Positions 42,697 through 51,132 of a stretch of DNA of 64,000 nucleotides are shown here, piece by piece. The stretch is from NCBI GenBank assembly GCA_964558465.1, contig CAZLEF010000009.1, positions 1 through 64,000 on the forward strand, given 5' to 3'. Below the pieces are notes generated by a model. That model made no database searches. It was not told where the DNA came from and saw only the letters and a list, made by a program, of their open reading frames with translations. Made by a program: the position numbers and the translations under genes. This stretch comes from JACJYC01 sp964558465 (GTDB lineage: Bacteria; Bacteroidota; Bacteroidia; Chitinophagales; Saprospiraceae). How positions within the stretch are numbered: the first letter of the stretch is position 1; each line of letters begins with the position of its first letter.

Positions 42697-43291
42697 ATAT
42701 CAGTATCTTTTCTTGTTCAACCTTTTCTTTTGCATTTGGCAATAAGTATCCTTCTTCAACCAAATCTACTTGGCGACCGGATAATTTTTCCAACCCCTGT
42801 TTTATCCCCACGTAATCAAACAGGTCCAATTTATTAGGTCGAACAAATCTAACCAGGATATCAATGTCGCTATCATGACTTTCATCGTTTCGGGCGAAGG
42901 AGCCAAATATCCAAGCTCTATCTATCGGTTGTTTTGCCAGGTAGTCTCTGATTTGAACCAGTAACCTTGCCCGTTGAAGCCTTCTAATGGTCCCTTTTCC
43001 CTCTTTTTCCAGCCTATGTTTTGCAATCTCTATTGATTCAATCGCATAGTCCGACTCTTTCAAAAGATAATAGACCCTTTCACTCTGGTACTTAATGATC
43101 AATTCCTTATAATCATCATGGAGTTTTTCTGCCATTGTGCGTATCAATTTCCCAGGGGCAAAAAGTTCATTTCTTTCAATTTTACTTAACGATGATTGAT
43201 CATAATTTAAGGCCGATGCCAGTTCTCTCAAAGAGATGTTCTGCTCTAGTCTGAGTCGCCGAATCCGCTCTCCAAAGGTCTCTGAATGCAT
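42677..43291 (-). CDS. MntA-type nucleotidyltransferase antitoxin fused to an XRE HTH
   Basis: This protein of about 204 residues (ATG at 43291; a start at 43324 is possible) begins with an XRE-type helix-turn-helix at residues 5-70 (FGERIRRLRLEQNISLRELAS, typical cro/C1 repressor pattern). It ends with a minimal nucleotidyltransferase domain with GSFARN and DSDIDILV (metal-binding Asp pair) around residues 130-150. The fusion is unusual because MntA antitoxins are usually about 100-150 residues without a DNA-binding domain. It suggests that one protein both represses the operon and AMPylates HepT. It overlaps the HepT gene by 20 bases, with hepT downstream. Confidence 0.9.
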   Translation of the reverse strand: MHSETFGERIRRLRLEQNISLRELASALNYDQSSLSKIERNELFAPGKLIRTMAEKLHDDYKELIIKYQSERVYYLLKESDYAIESIEIAKHRLEKEGKGTIRRLQRARLLVQIRDYLAKQPIDRAWIFGSFARNDESHDSDIDILVRFVRPNKLDLFDYVGIKQGLEKLSGRQVDLVEEGYLLPNAKEKVEQEKILIYERKAG

Positions 43292-43397
43292 TTTAGAAAA
43301 TTTGTTCTGGAAAAATTTTTCCAAAGATACTTCAAAAAACTTTGTTTGTCAATCGTTTTTTATACTTCGCGCCGCCAAGTTTTGTGCATGGGGAACT

Positions 43398-43478
43398 TCC
43401 TAAAAGCGCGCCACGCCCCGGGCGTGGAATGCCGCAGGAGGGATGGTTTGCCAAAAACCATCCGACGCGCGGTATATC
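43398..43478 (-). repeat. dispersed palindromic element, copy 3 (inverted)
   Basis: Read on the minus strand this is TATACCGCGCGTCGGATGG, a hairpin with GGATGG/CCATCC, then CACGCCC...GGGCGTGGCGCGCTTTT. It matches copy 1 at 1861-1935 almost throughout. The palindrome CCACGCCCCGGGCGTGG lies at 43411-43427. It sits between the toxin-antitoxin module and the acetyltransferase. Confidence 0.75.
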
Positions 43479-43555
43479 TTGCCTGATGGCGCTCAAACCT
43501 TTGTAACACGCTACCAGAGAATTTCCGGAGGCGTGAGCGTTCGGACAGTTTTGGG

Positions 43556-44074
43556 TTACAGCAAAACTCCCGCATCCGCCCAAACCACCCGCCAGCAATC
43601 CGCAAACCCGCCGCCCGGTGTATCGAGGTTGGCCTTTTCTACGCTCCGGCCCCCTATTTTTTCGTAAAAAGCCCGGGAGGAATGATTGGCATCCAATACC
43701 CAGAGGTAAAAATGGTGTTGCGGATAAGTGTCGACGATCCATTGAGCGGCCTTTCGCATGAGGATCTTTCCGATGCCTTGTCCTCTGCGGGTTGGGTGGA
43801 CGTGCAGATTGTCGACGTAGGCGCCCCAAACAGGGTCTTCTTCACCAAAGGCGCAGACAAAACCGATCAGTTTGCCGTTTTCTTCTGCCACCAACGCCCA
43901 CTGATTGGCAGGCGGGGTTTCAAACCGCGTCTTCCAGACCTGCCGGCGGTCTTCAAAAACAGGCCCGTCCAGGTATTCGTCCAGGAAGATGCCCCGGTAG
44001 TGGTCGCGCCAGCTTTCGGCGTGTAAAAGTGCGATCGATTCCGCGTCGGAAGCATCGGCAATTCGGAAAATCAT
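43556..44074 (-). CDS. GNAT family N-acetyltransferase
   Basis: This 172-residue GNAT enzyme transfers an acetyl group from acetyl-CoA to an unknown amine. MIFRIADASDAESIALLHAES is a standard start, and the acetyl-CoA loop is HPTRRGQGIGKILM near residue 95 (the R/Q-x-x-G-x-G/A motif). The terminal NHSSRAFYEKIGG is the usual motif B. The ATG at 44074 is preferred over a longer frame reaching 44128. It is cytoplasmic and alone, with repeats on both sides. Confidence 0.92.
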   Translation of the reverse strand: MIFRIADASDAESIALLHAESWRDHYRGIFLDEYLDGPVFEDRRQVWKTRFETPPANQWALVAEENGKLIGFVCAFGEEDPVWGAYVDNLHVHPTRRGQGIGKILMRKAAQWIVDTYPQHHFYLWVLDANHSSRAFYEKIGGRSVEKANLDTPGGGFADCWRVVWADAGVLL

Positions 44075-44082
44075 ATTTATGA

Positions 44083-44160
44083 TTGAATCGATTAAAGGAT
44101 TGGCTCGAATGATTCGATTGAAGTACAAATCGAATCATTCGGGTCAATCGTTCAATCTAA
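44083..44160. repeat. GATTCGATT inverted repeats
   Basis: CGAATGATTCGATTG and CAAATCGAATCATTCG form an inverted arrangement (about 44108-44140), built from the same GATTCGATT unit seen at 32275-32330. The region is non-coding and lies between two minus-strand genes. Confidence 0.65.
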
Positions 44161-44165
44161 AAATA

Positions 44166-46181
44166 TTAATCGGTTTTATTAAACATCACCCCCCTCACCC
44201 GTCCGCTGGAGACCTTGATGCCGGTAATCTGACCTTCGCCGTTGCGGACAAATTCCACCTGGCCAAAAAACCAGGCGTTGCCGGTGAACAGGTCGGCCTT
44301 GGAAGCGGTCAGTTCGATATCGGGGTGGCGCTGGTGCCGGGCGATCAGTTTGCCGTCCTTCACCAGGAGGGTATAGGCCGTTTCGAGTTCGGGGCTGTAA
44401 AATTTGCCGGTGAATGCGTTAATATCCAGCGATTTGGCGTCAAACGCTATTAACCTTGGGCAGACAAATTGGCCGCCGCCTTGTTTCAGAGTCAGCTGGT
44501 GGACTTCCCCCTTGTCGTTTTGTCCGAAGATGATGGTAGCATTTGCTTCCTTAATAAAGAAAGTATGTTCGGCCTGAGGTTGGAGTTCAATTTTCGGCTG
44601 ACCGGTAGCCTGTCCCATCAATTTGTTGTCTTCTTTCGAGATGGTGATGATAAAACCGGGTTGCAATTCGTATTGGCCGGCGTATGCCTCCAGCCTTGCG
44701 GGGTCGATTGCCGGTGCGCTGGCTGCAGCGGGTTTGGGCGTGGTTTCTGCAGAAGGTGGGGGTATGGGTTGGGTCATCTGGCTGCCCAGGTAAATTTCGG
44801 CCACCTGGAGCGCCAGTCCGCCCGGGTTAAAGGAACCCAGGTTGCTGAATACGATCACTGCAAAATCCTGTTCGGGGAAACGGGCCAGATACGTCCGGTA
44901 ACCGGCGTCGGCGCCGCCATGGCTCACCGTTTTTAGCCCTTTGTACATCCCGATGTCCTGTCCGAATGCGTAAGAGATAGTATCGCCGGAATTGAGCACA
45001 CCCCGGGAGTGCATATTTGCCATGATGGCCGGGTTGCCCACCTTCATCTCCTTGAAATTAACAGCCCACCGCGACAGGTCCTCAACCGTGGTGAACAAGC
45101 TGGTCGCGCCGGCATTGGCATAACTCAGTACGCTTTTTTTGAAACCAGCCTGGTTGGGGGAATAGGAATAAGCACGGTTTTTGACCACTTTTTCGTGGTC
45201 GTCGTAAAACAGGGTATGGGTCATGCCGAGCGGCTGGAAGATATGCTCCCGGCAATAATCCGCAAAGGACTGCCCGGAGACGCGGGCAACGATCTCGCCC
45301 ATCAGGGTGTAACCGGTATTGCAGTACACGTATTCGGCGCCCGGGTCAAAATTCAGTTCCCGCTGGTTAAAAGTCAGTTTCAGCACGTGTTCTTTGGTGA
45401 TTACGTCGTCGAGCCGCCAACCGGCCAGCGCCAGGAGGTTCCACTGGTCGCGCAGCCCGCTGGTATGGTGGATGAGGTGGCGGATGGTGATGGTTTTGCC
45501 AAAATCGTGCATTTCCGGCAGATATTTCCGGATATCGTCGTCGAGGGAGAGTTTGCCCTGGTCGGCCAGCAGGGTGATCGCAAAGGTGGTGAACTGCTTG
45601 GAAACCGAGGCGATATGGAAAACGGATTTTGAGGTGATGGGGATATCGTATTCCAACTGGGCGTAGCCGTACCCCTTGGCGTAATGCAGTTTCCCGTTTT
45701 TGACCACCGCTACAGCGGCGCCGGGCGACCCCGGTTTGTTCCATGCAGAAAAAAGCTGATCTACTTTTCCTTCCGGCGTTTTGGGCTCCTTTTCGGGTCG
45801 CTGGATTGAAATGGTGTACTTGCCGGAGGTTTCATCTTCGTCGAGCGGCTCGATATCCAACCGGTAGACCCCGGTCATTTTGGTGGAAATCCGGAAAGGC
45901 TCCGGACCTTGCCGGCCATTGGGGCTGTCAAATTCCCCTAGCTTTTGTCCTTTCGGGTCATAGGTGCGGATGATGATATCGATCCCGTCCTGCATTAATT
46001 CGCCGGTAACAAAATACCCGGCCTTGAGCTGGATCTCATAACTGTGTTTTTCTCCGGCTCGCAGGTTATTGGCATGGGTTCCTCCTGCCTTTAACGGGAT
46101 AGCAGGCGCCTGGGCGCTGAGGATGGAGGCCGAAAAAATGAGCGGGAACAGCAAAATGTGTTTGAAGTCGTGTGATGGCAT
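44166..46181 (-). CDS. exported serine hydrolase (beta-lactamase class C family)
   Basis: This 671-residue protein has a signal peptide (residues 1-23), a PPC-like N-terminal domain (25-128) and a class C beta-lactamase-fold domain (135-470). The catalytic residues are Ser192 and Lys195 (SVSK), Tyr286-x-Asn288 (YCN) and His421-Gly-Gly. The C-terminal 150 residues (from about 505) are a DUF3471-like extension. Proteins of this type are peptidases or esterases acting on D-amino-acid or other ester substrates; resistance to beta-lactams should not be assumed. It is transcribed leftwards, alone, 94 bases from glpD. Confidence 0.88.
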   Translation of the reverse strand: MPSHDFKHILLFPLIFSASILSAQAPAIPLKAGGTHANNLRAGEKHSYEIQLKAGYFVTGELMQDGIDIIIRTYDPKGQKLGEFDSPNGRQGPEPFRISTKMTGVYRLDIEPLDEDETSGKYTISIQRPEKEPKTPEGKVDQLFSAWNKPGSPGAAVAVVKNGKLHYAKGYGYAQLEYDIPITSKSVFHIASVSKQFTTFAITLLADQGKLSLDDDIRKYLPEMHDFGKTITIRHLIHHTSGLRDQWNLLALAGWRLDDVITKEHVLKLTFNQRELNFDPGAEYVYCNTGYTLMGEIVARVSGQSFADYCREHIFQPLGMTHTLFYDDHEKVVKNRAYSYSPNQAGFKKSVLSYANAGATSLFTTVEDLSRWAVNFKEMKVGNPAIMANMHSRGVLNSGDTISYAFGQDIGMYKGLKTVSHGGADAGYRTYLARFPEQDFAVIVFSNLGSFNPGGLALQVAEIYLGSQMTQPIPPPSAETTPKPAAASAPAIDPARLEAYAGQYELQPGFIITISKEDNKLMGQATGQPKIELQPQAEHTFFIKEANATIIFGQNDKGEVHQLTLKQGGGQFVCPRLIAFDAKSLDINAFTGKFYSPELETAYTLLVKDGKLIARHQRHPDIELTASKADLFTGNAWFFGQVEFVRNGEGQITGIKVSSGRVRGVMFNKTD

Positions 46182-46274
46182 GACGTGGTGATTTTTGGAA
46201 AGGGGAAGATAAGGAATTCTTATAGAAATCCGGACCGATTTTTTTTTCCAGGCTTCTTTCTGATCCGCTAAAGT

Positions 46275-47990
46275 TCATATCATGCCGTCCTTCATAACCG
46301 CCTCTTTCCCCATCGCCGCTTCCACCCACCCATCCACCATACGGATATAATCCTGTGTTTCCTTTTGGACCCGTTCAGCCCCCCATTCAAAAAAATCGCC
46401 CAGCAAGGCGGCTACGGCGGGCGCGGCAATTTTGGCGGCATGCCAGTCGACGATCTCCAGGCGCATCCTGCGGCCCAGCACATCGCGGAGGGTATGGGCC
46501 ATTTCGTGGGCCGCCTGGTAAACGACCTCCGCTTTGATGAACGGATGCCCCGGAACCAGCCGTTCCGCATAAACCTCCGACCGCCCTGCAAGGAGCGCTA
46601 CCCTGGGCGCCCGGTCGCCGTATGCAAGCGACAAATGCCGGGCTACGTCTTCGGGCAATCCTTCCAATTGCTGCCAGCCGTCTTCGCTGAACCCGGGGGC
46701 GCCGACCAGCGGGGTGTTCTGAGTTGTGCAAGCCGCCTGTCTGCCCAACAATTCGCAGGCTTTATCGACAACATCCCTGGCCATCAGCCGGTAAGTGGTC
46801 CATTTGCCACCCAGCAGGCTGAGCAGGTTGGAGGTCGGGTCGTGCTCTACTTCATGGTCGCGCACCAGCCGTTTGGTGGATTTACCGGGCTGGGCGGCGA
46901 TCAGCGGCCTTAATCCGCCAAAACCGGCGGTTACCTGGCCGGGGCTGGGCGGTTCAGCCAGATATGGCGCAAGGGCGCCCAATAAAAAGTCGACTTCTTT
47001 TTGTTCAAGAACGGGTTCTTTTTCCAGGTCGGTGTAATCCCCGTCGGTCGTGCCGAGCAGTACCTTGCCTTCAAAGGGAATGGCAAAAATCACCCGCCCG
47101 TCCGGCGTCTTCGGGATCAGCATCGCGTCGTGGCTGCCGAGGGTTTCGTAGGGCAGCATGACGTGGACGCCCTTGCTGGGCCGGATGCGGGCCTCCAGAC
47201 GGGCGTTGGCCATCCGGCGGACGGAGTCGGAAAAAGGGCCGGTGCAATTGATGAAGAGGTGGGCTTTGATTTCGACTTCGCTCAATCCCCGCCCGGCTTC
47301 GCTCAATCCCCGTTCGACTTCGCTCAATCCCCGCCCGGCTTCACTCAGTCTATCCTTTGCCAGGACGGCCACCAGCTTTCCGGCGCCATCCTTTTTAAAC
47401 CCGGTGACCTCCAGGTGGTTGACCACCGCCGCGCCGGCTTCTTCTGCCGTATGCGCCAGGGCCAGGCAATACCGGGCGTCGTTGTGTTGTCCGTCGTAAT
47501 ACAATACCGCGCTGTGCAATTTTTTGGGGTTGAGGCCGGGCATCCGTTTCAGGGCTTCCTTTTTGCTCAGCCAGCGGCTTTTGGGCAGCGGGTCATTCTT
47601 GCCGGCAAACCAATCATAAATGGTCAGGCCGATGGATAGGTACAGGCCCTGGAACCAGTTGGAGACCGGGGTAAGCAAGGCCTGCGGCCGGGCCAGGTGC
47701 GGCGCATTTTTGATGACAGTATAACGTTCCTCCAACCCGTGGCGGACTTGCCGAAGCTGGCCGAAATCCAGGTTTTTGAAGGCTTGTTCGAGGTAGCGCA
47801 CCCCGCCGTGGATAAGTTTGGTGGAACGGGAAGAGGTTTCCGAGGCAAAGTCGTTTTTCTCGATGAGGGCCACCCTGAAACCGCGCAAAGCGGCGTCGAG
47901 CGCACAACCGGCCCCACTGGCGCCGCCGCCGATGATGCAGATATCGAAATATTCGGATTGCAGGCGCTTGAGATTATCTGTCCGATGCAT
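46275..47990 (-). CDS. glpD: glycerol-3-phosphate dehydrogenase (aerobic, FAD)
   Basis: This 571-residue FAD enzyme oxidises glycerol-3-phosphate to dihydroxyacetone phosphate and feeds electrons to quinone at the membrane. The FAD-binding GGGASGAGCALDAALRG is at residues 21-37, and TSSRSTKLIHGGVRYLEQ is the usual active-site region. INCTGPFSDSVRRMA near residue 250 is conserved. Between about residues 218 and 247 an extra stretch (GLSEAGRGLSEVERGLSEA...) comes from a 21-bp in-frame DNA repeat (47271-47346). The family has no such insertion, which lies on a surface loop before the NATGPF strand. Start MHRTDNLKRLQSEYFDICI is normal. Confidence 0.93.
   Translation of the reverse strand: MHRTDNLKRLQSEYFDICIIGGGASGAGCALDAALRGFRVALIEKNDFASETSSRSTKLIHGGVRYLEQAFKNLDFGQLRQVRHGLEERYTVIKNAPHLARPQALLTPVSNWFQGLYLSIGLTIYDWFAGKNDPLPKSRWLSKKEALKRMPGLNPKKLHSAVLYYDGQHNDARYCLALAHTAEEAGAAVVNHLEVTGFKKDGAGKLVAVLAKDRLSEAGRGLSEVERGLSEAGRGLSEVEIKAHLFINCTGPFSDSVRRMANARLEARIRPSKGVHVMLPYETLGSHDAMLIPKTPDGRVIFAIPFEGKVLLGTTDGDYTDLEKEPVLEQKEVDFLLGALAPYLAEPPSPGQVTAGFGGLRPLIAAQPGKSTKRLVRDHEVEHDPTSNLLSLLGGKWTTYRLMARDVVDKACELLGRQAACTTQNTPLVGAPGFSEDGWQQLEGLPEDVARHLSLAYGDRAPRVALLAGRSEVYAERLVPGHPFIKAEVVYQAAHEMAHTLRDVLGRRMRLEIVDWHAAKIAAPAVAALLGDFFEWGAERVQKETQDYIRMVDGWVEAAMGKEAVMKDGMI
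47271..47346 (-). repeat. 21-bp in-frame repeat inside glpD
   Basis: About 3.6 units of the minus-strand sequence GGGCGGGGATTGAGCGAAGTC (with a GGGATTGAGCGAAGCC variant) lie within the coding region, keeping the frame. The motif GAGCGAAGTCGAA also occurs outside genes, for example near 34717. It is likely an intergenic-type repeat that expanded within the gene. Confidence 0.85.
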
Positions 47991-48026
47991 GGGATATGTT
48001 TAGGATTTGGATAAAGGTAATTTTTT

Positions 48027-48176
48027 TCATGATTTTACCAGGGCGCCGCCCCAAATAAACTCATGAAAATCTTTTAGCGGAGGGATTTTGCCCACCCTTC
48101 TCAATCCCGTGATTACCGTCTCCAGTTTCTGGTCTAAATGCTGTTCGAATGCATAAAATACCTTTCTTTTGTGCAT
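48027..48176 (-). pseudogene. remnant of an AAA (DUF4143/AAA_14-type) ATPase
   Basis: The 49-residue frame reads MHKRKVFYAFEQHLDQKLE then VITGLRRVGK and stops soon after. Proteins of the AAA_14 plus DUF4143 type begin with just this arrangement, their Walker A being GxRRVGKTT(L). Here the sequence changes after RRVGK (to IPPLKDF), losing the Walker A threonines and the rest of a protein of about 400 residues. It lies between glpD and mdh. It is a remnant, probably not translated. Confidence 0.45.
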
Positions 48177-48253
48177 GAAATGTTATTTTATGCACAAAAA
48201 AAATGCAAAAAAATAAAGGCATTGAATTTTTTTGATGAATTCAGCGCATCAAT

Positions 48254-48288
48254 AAAAAAAACCGCCCTCCCCTCGCAGGGAAAGCGGT
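48254..48288 (-). terminator. rho-independent terminator of mdh
   Basis: On the minus strand, stem ACCGC (48284-48288) pairs with GCGGT (48261-48265) with a CCCT/AGGG inner stem. A run of seven T follows (48254-48260 on the plus strand read as A). It lies just after the mdh stop. Confidence 0.75.
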
Positions 48289-48317
48289 CCCTTATCTTTA
48301 ATTCAGAAAGTCCTTAT

Positions 48318-49250
48318 TTACAACCCCATCCCGTCGTACACATCCATTACGGCTTTAACGTGGCCGGCAGAATCTTTCATCAGGGTCATTTCGTCCTGAT
48401 TCAGTTTGAGTTCGATGAACTGCGAAATGCCGTTTTTGCCCAGTTTGACCGGGATGCCCAGAAAAATATCCTTCATGCCGTGTTCGCCGTTCAGCATGAC
48501 ACAACACGGGAAAATGCGGTTTTCATCTTTCACGATCGCTTCCACCATTTGAGCGGCAGCAGCGCCCGGCGCATACCAGGCTGAAGTGCCCATCAGTTTC
48601 ACCAGTTCGCCACCGCCAACCTTGGTGCGTTCTACGATGGCGTCCAGTTCGGCTTTGCCGATCATGTCCGTCACCGGAATGCCGGAGACGGTTGTGTACC
48701 GGGGCAGCGGCACCATCGTATCGCCGTGGCCGCCCAGTAAAATGGCCTGAATATCCTTTGGCGAAACGTGCAGCGCTTCGGCCAGGAAAGCCCGGTAGCG
48801 GGCCGTATCCAGGATGCCGGCCATGCCGAATACCCGGGAGCGGTCGAGGCCCGACACTTTGTAGGCTGCATAGGTCATCACGTCGAGCGGGTTGGAAACC
48901 ACAATAATGATGGGGTTTTTGGAATGCTCCAGGATGGACCTGGTGACCGAATTGACGATCTTGGCGTTGGTGGAGATCAGGTCGTCGCGGCTCATGCCCG
49001 GTTTGCGGGGTACGCCGGCAGTGATGACCACGATGTCCGAACCGGCGGTATCTTTATAGTCATCCGTACCTCTTAAAAAGGTGCTGTAGTTATCGATAGG
49101 CGCCTGCTGCCAGGTATCGAGGGCTTTGCCCCGGGCAAGGTCGCCGGCAATATCCAATAAAACGATCTCTTTGACAATGTCGCGGTGCGCCAGCACATTG
49201 GCGACGGTTGCGCCCACATTTCCGGCACCGATAACGGTTACTTTGCTCAT
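48318..49250 (-). CDS. mdh: malate dehydrogenase
   Basis: This 310-residue NAD-dependent LDH/MDH-family enzyme interconverts malate and oxaloacetate in the citric acid cycle. The N-terminal GAGNVGATVANV (residues 7-18) is the dinucleotide motif. Asp34 in the segment LLDIAGD sets NAD preference. MSRDDLI and VSNPLDVMTY are conserved, and HGD in GGHGDTMVPLPRY supplies the catalytic His. Length matches the bacterial LDH-like MDH (about 310). A terminator lies after it at 48254-48288, and a -7 box is at 49288-49295. Confidence 0.96.
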   Translation of the reverse strand: MSKVTVIGAGNVGATVANVLAHRDIVKEIVLLDIAGDLARGKALDTWQQAPIDNYSTFLRGTDDYKDTAGSDIVVITAGVPRKPGMSRDDLISTNAKIVNSVTRSILEHSKNPIIIVVSNPLDVMTYAAYKVSGLDRSRVFGMAGILDTARYRAFLAEALHVSPKDIQAILLGGHGDTMVPLPRYTTVSGIPVTDMIGKAELDAIVERTKVGGGELVKLMGTSAWYAPGAAAAQMVEAIVKDENRIFPCCVMLNGEHGMKDIFLGIPVKLGKNGISQFIELKLNQDEMTLMKDSAGHVKAVMDVYDGMGL

Positions 49251-49287
49251 GATAACGATGGTTTGAAAATTTGGTTTTTAAGTCCCG

Positions 49288-49295
49288 CAAAAGTA
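49288..49295 (-). promoter_or_regulatory. -7 box (TACTTTTG) of mdh
   Basis: On the minus strand TACTTTTG matches the -7 consensus TAnnTTTG exactly, about 38 bases before the mdh start. The region is shared with the divergent metalloprotease gene. Confidence 0.4.
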
Positions 49296-49371
49296 GTTTT
49301 TTTTTAAAACCTTTGTTTACCCGGAGACCAAAGAATTGCAAACAGTCCAACTTGCAGCGCTGCCAATTGTT

Positions 49372-49379
49372 TACTTTTG
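49372..49379 (+). promoter_or_regulatory. -7 box (TACTTTTG) of the metalloprotease gene
   Basis: TACTTTTG matches TAnnTTTG exactly, 25 bases before the ATG at 49404. The -33 element is weak. Confidence 0.4.
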
Positions 49380-49403
49380 TGATTCAAAAGGAAAAAACAA
49401 ACA

Positions 49404-51005
49404 ATGATCAGAATATTTTTAAATGTTTTGGCCCTCATGCTGGCCATTCCGGCTTTTGCCCAAACCGTTTTGCATACTTGCGGCACCTCGGGTGCAGCAG
49501 GGGAAGAACTGATCCCGCGCCTCGAAAGGAATATCAGGGCCCTGAACGAAAGCCCTGCGCTTGGGCGCGACATCCAGTTTGTACCCGTCCGGTTTCACCT
49601 GGTAGCCGAGAATGACGGCGATGGCCGTGTGCTGGAATCCCAGATCCTGGAACTGCTCTGCGCCCTGAATGAAGACTTCTTGCCCATGAACATCCAGTTT
49701 TACCTCAAAAACGAGAATGCAACCCTGCCCCAGGGTTCTTATCTGAGAAACGGGCTGACCTATATCAACAACACCGTTATTTATAATGACCATACCTCGG
49801 CGCTTGCCCTGATGAACAACCTGTACCGCGAACCCAATGCCATGAACATCTGGGTGGTGGCCAATGCAACCCCGCCGGGTGGCGGCCTTGGTGTGACGCT
49901 GGGGTATTATTCACCCCAGTACGACTGGATTGTCCTGCGCACTGCGGATGCCACGCCTGAATCGACCACCCTCACCCATGAGATCGGCCATTTCTTCAGC
50001 CTGCCGCACCCGCACCGCGGGTGGGATAATCAACCATTTATCCCGAATCCGGTACCCCAATGGGCCATTGACGCCGGATTTACCGAGCCGACCCCCAATC
50101 CGGCGCCGGCTACTTCTCCGGGCGGCGTAGCCACCGAAAAAATGAGCGGCAGCAATTGCGCTACCGCCGGCGATCTGATCTGCGATACCAAACCCGATTA
50201 TAATTTCGGATTCAGCTGGAATACCTGCAACTATACCGGCGGCGCCATGGACCCGGACGGCGTGGTCGTCGACCCGGAAGAGAAACTCTTCATGGGCTAT
50301 TTCGGAAATTGTCCGACAGACGATTATTTCTTCTCGGATATGCAACAACAGTTGATGGTCCAGGATCTGGCCTCAAACGGCCGGGATTACCTGCGCACCG
50401 GGTACAACCCCAACCCCACCCCGCTGACGGCAGTTGTCACCAATATCGAACCGGCCAACAATGCTACGCTGTCCCAATATAACGCCGTATTTTTCAAATG
50501 GAGCGTATCGCCCGGCGCTGAACGATATCTGCTGGAAATCGCCCGGAACAGCACTTTCCCGGAATCCACTACCCTGAATTATATCGTCAACGGCGCCTCG
50601 ACCACGATCTATGACCTGGAAGCCAGCCGCAATTACTACTTCCGGGTACGCCCGCTCACTGAATATTCCACCTGTGTTGGCCCCGGTTCAAGTCATTTTT
50701 TCAAAACCGGCGCCCTCACGGCAACAGGCGAGCCTTCTTTTGTGCAAAATTTTAGGGTGTGGCCAAACCCTGTTTCTGCCTTTCAATCCGCTTTTTTTGA
50801 ACTCAATACCACGAAGGCATTTGATGCAAACATTGAACTCGTTGCAATGGATGGCCGCCGGGTGATGGCGCCATTCAGCCAGGTCTTCCGGGCCGGTAAC
50901 AACCAGATCGAACTGCCTGTCCGGAACCTGACTCCCGGCATATACTGGATCAGGATGGAAACCCGGGAAGGGCTGTTGGGTAAAAAGCTGGTGGTTGGAA
51001 ATTAA
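49404..51005 (+). CDS. secreted M43-type metalloprotease with T9SS sorting domain
   Basis: This 533-residue exported protein has a signal peptide (MIRIFLNVLALMLAIPAFAQ). A zinc metallopeptidase domain contains HEIGHFFSLPHPHRG near residue 191 (HExxHxxxxxH, as in M43 pappalysin-like enzymes). A fibronectin-like region (about 340-440) follows. The end matches a T9SS type-A sorting domain (VWPNPVSAFQSAFFEL..., GIYWIRMET), which directs export across the outer membrane. A paralogous gene follows at 51133. A hairpin (51040-51081) separates the two genes. Confidence 0.9.
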   Translation: MIRIFLNVLALMLAIPAFAQTVLHTCGTSGAAGEELIPRLERNIRALNESPALGRDIQFVPVRFHLVAENDGDGRVLESQILELLCALNEDFLPMNIQFYLKNENATLPQGSYLRNGLTYINNTVIYNDHTSALALMNNLYREPNAMNIWVVANATPPGGGLGVTLGYYSPQYDWIVLRTADATPESTTLTHEIGHFFSLPHPHRGWDNQPFIPNPVPQWAIDAGFTEPTPNPAPATSPGGVATEKMSGSNCATAGDLICDTKPDYNFGFSWNTCNYTGGAMDPDGVVVDPEEKLFMGYFGNCPTDDYFFSDMQQQLMVQDLASNGRDYLRTGYNPNPTPLTAVVTNIEPANNATLSQYNAVFFKWSVSPGAERYLLEIARNSTFPESTTLNYIVNGASTTIYDLEASRNYYFRVRPLTEYSTCVGPGSSHFFKTGALTATGEPSFVQNFRVWPNPVSAFQSAFFELNTTKAFDANIELVAMDGRRVMAPFSQVFRAGNNQIELPVRNLTPGIYWIRMETREGLLGKKLVVGN

Positions 51006-51039
51006 AGCTGGATTCCGCAGAGTTTCACGGATTCAGTGT

Positions 51040-51081
51040 TTCAGTGTTTCACGGTTAGCTATGCAACCATGAAACACTGAA
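51040..51081 (+). terminator. hairpin between the two metalloprotease genes
   Basis: TTCAGTGTTTCACGGTT (51040-51056) pairs with AACCATGAAACACTGAA (51065-51081), with one mismatch in 17 and an 8-base loop. There is no T-tract, so the hairpin may be a terminator or a mere repeat. The same unit continues to the right as further ACCATGAAACACTG copies. Confidence 0.5.
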
Positions 51082-51132
51082 ACCATGAAACACTGCAACC
51101 ATGCAACCTTCACCTCTAAAACCTTCAACGCC

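Noticed and set aside
44166..46181. beta-lactamase resistance gene
   Set aside because: Class C fold motifs occur in many peptidases and esterases; the PPC-like domain and long C-terminal extension argue against a resistance enzyme.
48138..48584. 148-residue plus-strand ORF
   Set aside because: Overlaps the antisense of mdh and its terminator; the mdh frame is certain.
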